A stretch of DNA of 64,000 bases, taken from positions 661,171,676-661,235,675 of the forward strand of contig CM048744.1 of assembly GCA_026315105.1 (NCBI GenBank), read 5' to 3'. This DNA comes from Locusta migratoria. Its lineage: Eukaryota > Arthropoda > Insecta > Orthoptera > Acrididae. Numbering within the stretch: position 1 is the stretch's first letter; each line of letters opens with the position of its first letter. Made by a program: the position numbers and the translations under genes. The notes below the pieces were generated by a model, which made no database searches, was not told the origin of the DNA, and worked only from the letters and a program-made list of their open reading frames with translations. This document shows, in pieces, positions 56,497 through 64,000 of this stretch.

Positions 56497-56748
56497 AAAC
56501 ATTTGAACATTCAGTAAAAGCGCCCACGATGATCTACTACGAAAATCATTGAATGCGATGAAGGCCGTCCAGTTCAGCCTCAGATAACACCTGCAGACGG
56601 GTATGGCAAGGTAGCAGTTTAAAAGTGGCATTAACTTGTATAGTACTGTAATTGATTACGACTGTAAAATGATAATATAATAGAGAAAGAAGGGACATCC
56701 TCAGTAGACAAGAAGGAACGTACACTGCTTATAATAGCATCGTTGAAT

Positions 56749-57433
56749 GAAAATCCCGCCATTTGCGAATTCAGATCTGTGGTTCGTTTTCTGAATGCTA
56801 AGAATGTTAAACCAAGTGACATTCATCGACAGATATGGTAGGTTTACGGAGAAAATGCAATGAGTGCTTCAGTGTTGAGAAGATGGGGTCGACAATTTAA
56901 GGAAGTGATTGACGAATAACGAAGTTGACGTCAACTGTAAATGTGACAAAACGAGTCCTTCAGAGCTTTGTGCTGGAACGCGCTAGGGCATCCACCGTTT
57001 CAATCCCGCCCTCGCTTCATCCGATCTTTATATCTTTCGACATCCGTAATCGTTCCTTTGTGGGAAGTGCTTCAAGAACGATGAAGAGGTAAATGATCAT
57101 ATTATTACATTGTTGACGAAACAGGCGGCAACATTCTATGTTAAAAAAAAAAAAAAAAAAATGTTTGTAAATCTATCGGACCAAACTGCGTGGTCATCAG
57201 TCCGTAGCTTACAAACTACTTAAACCTAGGTAAACTAATCTACGGACAAGCACACACACCCATGCCCCAGGGAGGACTCGAACCTCCACGGCGAGCAACC
57301 GCGCGCTCCGCAGCGAGGTGCTTTAGACCGCTCGGCCACTCCACCGCGGCCAACATTCTATGACGAAGGAATACATATACCACGCTATGAGAAATGCCTG
57401 GAAAATTATGGGAATAGTGTGTTGTTGATGTTT
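56749..57433 (+). pseudogene. Mariner-like transposase remnant, SINE-interrupted
   Basis: The first frame reads ENPAICEFRSVVRFLNAKNV..PSDIHRQIW, a mariner-type helix-turn-helix, then NAMSASVLRRWGRQF after a stop. The central catalytic part is deleted. Near 57005-57127 come HPPF and SSDLYIFRHP then GKCFKNDEEVNDHIITLL, as at the C-terminus of mariner transposases. After the SINE the final FYDEGIHIPRYEKCLENYG lies across the junction (57363 on). It is related in type to the element at 27698. Confidence 0.85.
57140..57350 (-). mobile_element. SINE-B inside mariner, 12-bp TSD
   Basis: Antisense: head GCCGCGGTGGAGTGGCCGAG, A-rich stretch then ATGTTTGTAAATCTATCGGA at the tail side. CAACATTCTATG occurs at 57128-57139 and 57351-57362, within codons of the transposase. 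Confidence 0.96.
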
Positions 57434-57444
57434 TCTGAAATAAT

Positions 57445-57858
57445 AATATTAAAAGTTTGTAAATCTGCGGGACTTAACTGCTTGGTTATTAGTCACTAGC
57501 TTAAGAACTACTTAAAATAAGTTAAACTAACCTAAATGACAACAGCCGGCCGCGATGGCCGACCGTTCTGCGGCGCGCCAGTCACAGTTTGCACGGACAC
57601 TACGGTCGGGGGTTCGAATCCCCCCTCGGGCATGGATATTTGTGCCGTCCTTAGTATTAGCTAGTTCATAAGTAGTTTGTAAGTTTAGGGGCTGATGACC
57701 CCGTAGTTAAGTCCCATAAGCTCTACAAACATTTGAACATTTGATTTAAAGGACAACACAAACACACATGCCCGAGGAAGGACTCGAACCCTCGACGGCG
57801 AACGGCCACGCTCACCGCAGCACGGCGCCTCAGTGCGCACGGCTATTGCGCCGCGGCC
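57445..57858 (-). mobile_element. SINE split by SINE-A
   Basis: The outer SINE is antisense: tail-side AAGTTTGTAAATCTGCGGGA at 57454 on, and after the inner SINE the head side ending GCCGCGGC at 57858. TCTGAAATAAT flanks it at 57434-57444 and 57859-57869. Confidence 0.93.
57545..57743 (+). mobile_element. SINE-A inside SINE
   Basis: Head GCCGGCCGCGATGGCCGACC, tail GAACATTTG. Flanks AAATGACAACA (57534-57544) and AAAGGACAACA (57748-57758) differ at one base. Confidence 0.93.
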
Positions 57859-58146
57859 TCTGAAATAATTTGCCTTCTTTATCTGGTATCTATTTCTTTT
57901 TTATTACGAGACGTAACTCACTTTTAGAACTACCCTCCTATTTGTTGTGTCTATCACCACACATAAATTTATACAATAAGTCGATGGCGGGCAATGATTC
58001 TTTCTTCAGCGTGGAGGCACTCCTAGGCCATTTCTCTTACGTTAATAGGTTGCAAAAACCACGAGTTTGAGTAATAATGGTCAAGGAAAAGTTGAAAACT
58101 TGTATCTGACGGGAGGCGTGCTTAAGTAGTCGACGCAAGCGTGGTG
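57859..58146. other. Unassigned
   Basis: Possibly the 3' end of the mariner element, but no inverted repeat could be paired. Confidence 0.35.
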
Positions 58147-58236
58147 ATCGCTGTCCCCCCAGTGCTCTAGGGGTTAGCGCAACAGCCTGGCAAAAAGGAG
58201 AGCCGGCTTCGAATCCCGAAAAGAAGAAAAAAAAAA
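58147..58236 (+). repeat. tRNA-like sequence with A-rich tail
   Basis: A GCTCTAGGGGTTAGCGCAAC-type D-arm and GCCGGCTTCGAATCCCGAAA B-box, then an A-rich tail (58219-58238). It looks like a retroposed tRNA or minimal SINE. Confidence 0.6.
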
Positions 58237-58357
58237 AAGTTTGTTAAGCTTAAGGGACTTAATTGCGGGGTCATCAGTCCCCAAACTTACAAACTACTTA
58301 TGAACTACCTTATACTAAATACGGAACAAACATCCATGGCCGATTAGGGATTCGAAC
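58237..58357 (-). repeat. SINE-A, head-truncated
   Basis: Antisense tail and body up to the B-box (GGGATTCGAAC), then an abrupt join to the TAGTTCG element. The head was lost or overwritten at the junction. Confidence 0.88.
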
Positions 58358-59035
58358 GCGATCTAGTTCGCAGATCCCTCGCCTCTTAGTTCGTCCGCTC
58401 CTTTTCCAAAGACTGACGGGTAACAGCGAGAGGACGCGAGAGCGCGCAGAATCGCGTGATTACCTATTGCCAGTTGCCGTCATTTAGAGTTGAGATGCAG
58501 CTCAACTGTAGTTTTAGTAGCGGTAGCAAAAGCCAAAACGAGCGGAAGAACTAAAAAGAGAGACCTACTTCGCGGCCCAGCTGCGAACTAAAATGAGAGC
58601 TACCGGTCGCGAACTGAAATATGCGCGATAAGTCGCGAACTAAAATATGCGTGATAGGTCGCGAACAGAATTAAAAATCACGTGTTTTCCTTCCGCTGAT
58701 GAGAGCCATTTCGAGGTTAGCGTCTGCCTGCTAGATTACATAGTTCAGTGCTACAAAATTTCTGCTTTGACATGTTCTGCACTGTGCAATATCTGACTTA
58801 TAAATACCACGATGCCAAGATATAGAGAACTCTAAACTTAAACACGAGAAATTATCCACAAACTGTTTCTTTTGGTTTGCGTGATATCGTTAGGTGGGGG
58901 AACTTCTCCCTCCACCTGCATCGCAGACCACGCCGCTCAGCTGTCACAGAGAGCGGACGAACTAAAAAAACTAGTTCGCTGCAGAGCCGCTAACTAAAGT
59001 GAGCGCTCCCGATCACGAACTATTATGCGCAAGTC
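58358..59035 (-). mobile_element. TAGTTCG-motif element, copy 2
   Basis: The reverse complement of 8914-10025 minus its SINE. Shared blocks include GAGCGCTCCCGATCACGAAC at the right end, GGAACTTCTCCCTCCACCTG, AAACTGTTTCTTTTGGTTTG, GAGCCATTTCGAGGTTAGCG and repeated CGCGAACTAAAA motifs. The left end (3' of the element) is cut by the SINE-A join. No coding. Confidence 0.65.
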
Positions 59036-59087
59036 TATAGCATAGCGCCTCAATGCGCTTGGCCACTCCGCCGCGGCTTCTAATCCC
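59036..59087 (-). repeat. SINE head fragment
   Basis: Antisense head GCCGCGGCGGAGTGGCCAAG with CGCATTGAGGCGCTATGC. It abuts the TAGTTCG element. Confidence 0.6.
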
Positions 59088-59231
59088 GGCTGTTTACATA
59101 TTTCCAACTTTACCCATACGCAGTTAACGTTCTAAATTTCTTGAATATGCAAATCGTATTTCATTGTAAAACTCTCGTTTATTTTTCCTCACTTAATAAG
59201 TCAACATTTATATGAAAATAATGTGAGAGTT

Positions 59232-59414
59232 ACCGCGGTTGAATGGCCGTGTGCCCTAAGGCATCGTGCTGCGCCGTCGGAGGTTCGAATCCTCCCTGGG
59301 GTATGGATATGTGAGTGTGTTGTTTTAGGTTATTTTAAGTTACTTTAAGTAGTTTGTAAGTGTAGGGACTGATGACCAAGCAGTCTAGTCCAACAGGATT
59401 ACAAACATTTTAAC
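59232..59414 (+). mobile_element. tRNA-headed SINE
   Basis: Head ACCGCGGTTGAATGGCCGTG, B-box GGAGGTTCGAATCCTCC, body AAGTAGTTTGTAAGTGTAGG, block GGACTGATGACCAAGCAGTC, tail ACAAACATTTTAACAT. Confidence 0.85.
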
Positions 59415-59767
59415 ATACGAATGAATGATTTGTGTCAGGACCTAGAAAAAAAATATAGCTTGTGTGTTTATAGCATTTAAATCCCCGCATTCTGTTTTCT
59501 GGATTAGCTGATCAATCTACGGTTCTTCTGTGCATTCTGTCACAACGATTGAAAGACGTAATGGAGAGATCCACTGAACGGTGAGGAAAGGGCGGCAAGT
59601 AATTTGTGTGTGCCAGCCGTGACCTGTTGCGTGTAATGACAGGGGAGATCTAGCGCGGGTGTATGATGGACGGCCGTTTTGTGAGGGGCGGCGAAGCGCG
59701 AAGAGCCAATCTGCTGGCCCAGTGAGCCGCGGCTGCCCTCACACCTGCCAGCGTCTCATTAATACCA

Positions 59768-59945
59768 CGCCGGCCGCAGGGGCCGAGCGGTCTGCGGTGT
59801 GACAGTCGCGGTCTGCACGGCCGCTGCGGTCGGGGCTTCGAATCCCCCCTCGGGCATGGATGTTTGTGCCATCCTTAGTATAAGCTAGTTCATAAGTAGT
59901 TTGTAAGTTTAAGTCTCATAAGCTATACAAACCTTTGAACATTTG
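59768..59945 (+). mobile_element. SINE-A with internal deletion, 10-bp TSD
   Basis: Head GCCGGCCGCAGGGGCCGAGC. About 28 bp including GGACTGATGACC is deleted between TTTAAGTC and TCATAAG. ATTAATACCA occurs at 59758-59767 and 59946-59955. Confidence 0.94.
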
Positions 59946-60183
59946 ATTAATACCATACTGCTCCTGCCGCTCCTGCTGTTTGTTTACGCACAAATGAGGA
60001 GCCCTCTGGCAAGTATTTCTTGACAATGCGGGCCGCAGAGCATAACGCATACGATATTAACTGCTACTGAGGACTCAAATAATTTAATGGAGATTTTGAA
60101 AATTTCTGCCCAGCTGGGATTGGAAACCGGGTCCTCTTGCTTACTATGCAGTCGCGCTCATCAGTTCTCCACTGTTGACAAAG

Positions 60184-60570
60184 TGGCCGAGGGGACTGAG
60201 GCGCTTCAGTCACGGTCTGCACGGCCGCTACGATCGGGGGCCGAATCAACACCACCTAGAAGACAAGGCCTTACAACAGGCCGTGCCTACGTCACACTTA
60301 GAGGCCGCGGCCGCCACCTCACTGGCTGGCCGCTGGGGCACGCTCACCGCCGCGCAGCGGTCGGCCAGTAAGATGGCGGCCGGGGCCTCTAAGTGTGACG
60401 TAGGCACGGCCTGTTGTAAGGCCTTGTTTTCTAGGTGGTGTTGGCCGAATCCCCCCTCGGGCATGGATATTTGTGCCGTCTTAGTTCGTAAGTAGTTCAT
60501 AAGTAGTTTGTAAGTTTAGGGACTGATGACCCCGTAGTTAAGTCCCATAAGCTGTACAAACATTTGAATT
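60184..60570 (+). mobile_element. SINE-A interrupted by a MITE
   Basis: It starts in the head (TGGCCGAGGGGACTGAGGCG), is broken at the B-box by the MITE, and resumes CGAATCCCCCCTCGGGCATG to ACAAACATTTGAATT. Flanks TGTTGACAAAG (60173-60183) and TGCTGACAAAG (60571-60581). Confidence 0.93.
60247..60443. mobile_element. CAACACCACC MITE, copy 2
   Basis: A 197-bp element with inverted repeats of nearly 60 bp. The target duplication GCCGAAT lies at 60240-60246 and 60444-60450, in the SINE B-box. The interior is about 20 bp longer than in copy 1 (26501-26674). Confidence 0.95.
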
Positions 60571-60610
60571 TGCTGACAAAGCGATCAGCTCGGCCACTTG
60601 GGCGACCCAA

Positions 60611-61288
60611 CGTAAGCACCTGCTACTGACGTAGTGCCCCCACCTAGAGCACCGTATAGTACAAGCAGAACAATGCGCCATTTTGAATCCCACGTTGAAG
60701 ACGCGCAATTAAAGACTACGGAACGCTTACGCTTTTTAATAATTCTTCAGGCCATTAAATATAATTTCCTAACAAAGAAAAAATTACAGCATAGTAAATT
60801 TATTGGCTTACATTTGATTGTAAGAAGCAAGCAACTCGAAGTTAATGATTAGATGGATATTTAGAGATATGAAACATTTACTTACATTCCATATTAAGGC
60901 GTGTGTTGCCGTTCTAAATATGGACCAGATACAGTTAAAATTTAAGGGTGAAAACAAACTGTTTCTGTTCTAGTAATTTTTTAAAAAATTTTATTTACTT
61001 ATTAACGAACTAGTTTTCGGCTTATTAGGCCATCGTCAGGTAAACTGTTGCCAAGCGTCGACAAAGACGCTATTGCTTAGGTTCTCAAAGATGGCAAACA
61101 AAGACACAACACACAGAATACTCGGCCTTTGCATATGACATTTGTTGGAATTGCAAACCATTATCTGTCGCCATGTAGAATTATGTTTACGTAATCAGTA
61201 GCCTTCTTAACATTTTTACATTGTTATTTGCGAGAGAACAGGGTGAAACACTTTACATACCAAATATTACTAGTTTGTAAATAAACAA
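60611..61288. other. Unassigned
   Basis: GAACTAGTTTTCGGCTTATTAGGCCATCGTCAGG near 61010 is a string type I associate with arthropod repeat ends, but no element could be bounded. No gene. Confidence 0.4.
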
Positions 61289-61492
61289 AAGCCGCGGTGG
61301 AGTAGCCGAGCGGTCTAAAGCGTCACGCTGCGGAGCGCGCGGTTGCTCGCCGTGGAGGTTCGAGTCCTCCCTGGGGCATGGGTGTGTGTCTGTTGTCGTT
61401 AGGTTAGTTTACCTAGGTTTAAGTAGTTTGTAAGCCACGGACTGATGACCACGCAGTTTGGTCCGATAGATGTACAAACATTTGAACATTTG
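61289..61492 (+). mobile_element. SINE-B with perfect 10-bp TSD
   Basis: The best complete SINE-B: head GCCGCGGTGGAGTAGCCGAG, B-box GGAGGTTCGAGTCCTCC, block GGACTGATGACCACGCAGTT, tail GAACATTTG. AAATAAACAA occurs at 61279-61288 and 61493-61502. Confidence 0.97.
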
Positions 61493-61680
61493 AAATAAAC
61501 AACACATTAGTAGAACAGAAACAATTTGTTTGTTTTCAACCTTAATATAGAAGCGTTCTACCAAGAAGTGACGGAAGAATTCATTGATAACAGTTCAAAT
61601 TTGTTACAATTGTCTTATTTTCTGCTTTATTAATGGTACATCCACCTACGTTTACGGTAACTAAGAGTTGCATTCGAAAA

Positions 61681-61914
61681 CCGAGCGAGGTGGCGCAGTG
61701 GTAACACACTGGACTCGTATTCGAAATGATGGTGGTTCAAATCCACCTCCGGCCATCCAGATTTAGGTTTTCCGTGATTTCCATAAAACACTCCAGGCAA
61801 ATGCCGGGATGGTTCCTTTGAAAGGGCACGGCCGATTTCCTTGCATATCATTACCGAAACACTCCGAGCCATGCTGTTGACGGGACGTCAAACTCCAAAC
61901 TACCTTCCTCCTAC
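61681..61914 (+). mobile_element. SINE-E, best copy
   Basis: Head CCGAGCGAGGTGGCGCAGTG, B-box GGTGGTTCAAATCCACC, body with GGTTTTCCGTGATTTCC and GGCCGATTTCCTTGC, 3' end GACGGGACGTCAAACTCC and CTTCCTCC. It serves as reference for the copies at 294, 2725, 7786 and 20875. Confidence 0.85.
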
Positions 61915-62491
61915 CATTCGGAAACAGTTACGGAATAATGTTAAATTGCGATACTGTATTTCGCGTGTTCCCCCTTCTAATGTATCGCATGTTTTACACA
62001 TCTATTTCAGATAAGATTTTACTTCAAAAACTTGTATTGTAAATGTGAACGTCTTGTTTCGTTAGGTACCTAGTAAATAAAGTCTCTCTGGTACCTTGCA
62101 CTTAGAAAGAAAGTCTATGTTGCATGCTAAGTTTCGAATTTAATGCCTCTCATGTCCGACTTTTTCCTGTTCCCATTCGCTGCGAAATTCAATATTATTT
62201 TTTTTTTTTTTTTCAGACATTCTATTCACACCTTGGCTTAGGTCTACATATTCCCGTCTTGAGAGTCACACTCGAAATAATGAGAAATAATATAATTTAA
62301 AAACCACTATCTGAGCTTAGTTGGTCTAAATAAAATCAAGAACAGAAGCTTGCTTTATGTCGTGTTAACAATCCAAAGCGAAATTAAAATAAACCATGGC
62401 TTACATGTGTAGGCCTATATTTTCATTACTACCTCTTAGTGAGCATAATTATTTCCAATACAAACAAAAAAAGGGCGTTGTCCTTAACGTT
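61915..62491. other. Unassigned AT-rich sequence
   Basis: T-run at about 62195-62213. If the THAP exon below is real, this is the start of its intron. No second exon was recognised. Confidence 0.4.
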
Positions 62492-62644
62492 ACACAGAGA
62501 TTTATTCGATTTTGGCGTCCATACTTGCCGTCTGGAGTTTACAAGCCACCTTTTACGCCGATCTATGTTTGAAGGAAACCGATAAAACTTATAGCGACCA
62601 TGTCTGCTGTTATTTGAACACTTTGGAGTTGCACAACCTATCAT
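62492..62644 (-). CDS. THAP-domain first exon
   Basis: 51 codons from the ATG at 62644. The THAP zinc-finger pattern is clear: Cys4-x4-Cys9, Phe20-Tyr-Arg-Phe-Pro24, Trp33, Trp42-x-Pro44 and Cys51. Right after Cys51 comes GTAACG, a usable splice donor, at the point where the final C-x2-H-F would need the next exon. Reading through instead, the frame stops at 62429. THAP proteins bind DNA as host regulators or as P-element-type transposases. No frameshift within the exon, so it looks intact; the rest of the gene lies at lower coordinates or is missing. Confidence 0.75.
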
Positions 62645-62752
62645 TTCACAATGTGGAAAAAAAAATCACAAATTTTACGCTGATTCACTTCGAAACACAA
62701 CACAAGGCATACAACGCTGTCGCCGGATTGGGATTCAAAATGTCGGATTGTT

Positions 62753-62897
62753 AAAATGTTTGTAGAGCTTATGGGACTGAACTACGGGGTCATCGGTCCC
62801 TAAACTTACAAACTACTTATTAACTAGCTAACACTAAGGACGGCACAAATATCCATGCCCGAGGGGGGATTCGAATCCCCATCGTAGCGGCCGGCGG
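62753..62897 (-). mobile_element. SINE-A, 5'-truncated, 9-bp TSD
   Basis: Antisense body from the tail (AACATTTT) to just beyond the B-box, head lost. CGGATTGTT occurs at 62744-62752 and 62898-62906. It lies 109 bp upstream of the THAP ATG. Confidence 0.94.
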
Positions 62898-62906
62898 CGG
62901 ATTGTT

Positions 62907-63810
62907 CTGCTCGGTATATCTAGTGCATTACCACCCCCTCCCCCCCCCACACACACACATCAATTGCCATTCAGTACTCGCGTCATGTAGCCGATTACCG
63001 TGCTAATTAGGGTCTTGTGTACATCCGCACTGAAGAAAGGATCATGTAGAGGACAGATCACCTCAAAATACTAATAACAACAAAGGATCAAAGGCCTTCA
63101 TCGGCTGATAGTGTGAAGCCTGTATCACACTAGCGACATTCTGCTGAAAATCGACTACTCGAAGTGCGTGTGCCCTTCGCGCCTGCATGTGATTCAGCTG
63201 CCAACCACATCGCAAGTACGTCTATGACGTCAATTATCTTTATATTAAGCCGAGTGTGAAGTTCTAAATTTCCGAGTGTGTTGCAGAATGTGCATGCGCA
63301 GAAGTAAGGAACTGTTGTGTGTGTCTGCTAATATCGGAAGTTAATCTAGTCTGGTCTAACTCATTCGTATTATGGAAATGCTTTCGCATCTTCTTAACTT
63401 CATTTTGTTGCTTGCTTTACGTTTTCATCATATCGAAACGGTTGCGCCCGAGCGTAGTATTTTATATTCTCCTACAAAATAGACGAAAAATATACGAACA
63501 GAAAGGTATTTACGTTTACACTATACATAAATACGAATTTAAATAAATAAACGTGTTTTAAAGAAACTTATTTCAACAGCGACAGTCACAATTATTCGAA
63601 GACGAAATTATTTTCGACGTTACCTGACCCTTAAAAAGAAAACGTGAAAATAAAGTTAACAGGCGGTTTTATTGCGTTTTCGATATTGTTCAATGTGTTT
63701 GAAATTTTTTTCAGCTAATAAATGTATAAGTTCGAAATTATTGCACAACACTTCTCTTATATTTTTACTTTGATAATAGTGTACAAAATTTACCACATCA
63801 ACTATGTTCA
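62907..63810. other. Unassigned
   Basis: C-rich run at 62933-62949. A 75-codon plus-strand frame (63319-63546) is hydrophobic in the middle but unrecognised. AT-rich afterwards. Confidence 0.4.
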
Positions 63811-64000
63811 AAAATGTTCAAATGTTTGTAGAACTTATGGGACTTAACTACGGGGTCATCAGTCCCTAAGCTTACAAACTACTTATGCACTAGCTAAGAC
63901 TAAGGACGGCACAAATATCCATGCCCGAGGGGGGATTCGAACCCCTGACCGTAGTGGCCGTGCTGACCGTGACTGGAGCGCCTCAGTCACCTCGGCCACC
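63811..64000 (-). mobile_element. SINE-A, cut by the window edge
   Basis: Antisense copy with tail TTTGAACATTTTTG, block GGGACTGATGACCCCGTAGT and B-box GGGTTCGAATCCC. The head runs to the last base (GGTGGCCGAGG). Confidence 0.95.

Larger units (their letters stand above)
55889..56511 (+). mobile_element. SINE-C carrying two SINE insertions
   Basis: Head GTGCGGAATGGCTGCCTTGC is split in the B-box region by SINE-A (55953-56142). It resumes GTTCGAGTCCTTCCTCGGGC with (GT)n at 56176-56212, body TTAGCGTAAGTTAGTGTAAT and GGGACTGATGACTATAGCAG. The tail ACAAACATTT is split by a second SINE (56305-56496). Confidence 0.9.
60100..60610 (-). repeat. tRNA-like host repeat around SINE-A
   Basis: Left part GGGATTGGAAACCGGGTCCT with TGCTTACTATGCAG and right part GACAAAGCGATCAGCTCGGCCACTTGGGCG together read as an antisense tRNA-like head, split by the SINE. 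Weakly conserved. Confidence 0.5.

Noticed and set aside
1..64000. CRISPR array, operon or bacterial or viral genes
   Set aside because: No regularly spaced repeats with unique spacers, no tightly packed open frames, and no recognisable viral protein; the repeats are animal transposons.

Overview
This is animal, almost certainly insect, nuclear DNA. It contains no complete protein-coding gene. The evidence is a low density of open frames, animal-type transposons (Tc1/mariner, Helitron-like, RTE and Jockey/CR1-group LINEs), one intact tRNA gene, and dozens of tRNA-derived SINEs. The SINE bodies share a 3' block around GGACTGATGACC, which I associate with grasshoppers, locusts and related polyneopterans. 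The species-group call is inference; the repeats themselves are read directly.

Layout. 1-6.2 kb: a dispersed repeat with a 70-bp tandem duplication, a probable LINE endonuclease remnant, a Tc1-like transposase tail, and an inverted duplication carrying two facing THAP-domain N-terminal exons. 7-20 kb: SINEs, a 1.1-kb element built on TAGTTCG motifs, a Helitron-like element, an RTE LINE tail and a palindromic repeat with a tRNA-like core. 20-29 kb: SINEs, two Tc1 pieces, a Jockey-group LINE, a MITE touching the 5' end of a second Helitron-like copy, and a mariner remnant. 29-36 kb: mostly unassigned AT-rich DNA with a long hairpin at 31.7 kb and a tRNA-Lys(CUU) gene at 33.4 kb. 36-46 kb: two abutting LINEs of opposite strand, many SINEs, and a GC-rich candidate exon at 45.6-45.8 kb. 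46-61 kb: a Tc1 remnant, two copies of a TA-flanked MITE, and densely nested SINEs, including SINEs inside SINEs and a MITE inside a SINE. 61-64 kb: more SINEs and a well-preserved THAP-domain exon at 62.5 kb.

The only parts with a fair chance of host function are the tRNA-Lys gene, the 62.5-kb THAP exon, possibly the 5.6-5.9-kb THAP exons, and the candidate exon at 45.6 kb. The rest records repeated retroposition and cut-and-paste insertion. Many SINEs keep target-site duplications of 9-14 bp, and several can be checked against uninterrupted relatives of their host repeat in the same window. In the labels, SINE-A is the commonest family (head GCCGGCCGCGGTGGCCGAGG); B to H are other tRNA-headed families seen here. 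The names are local to this report.
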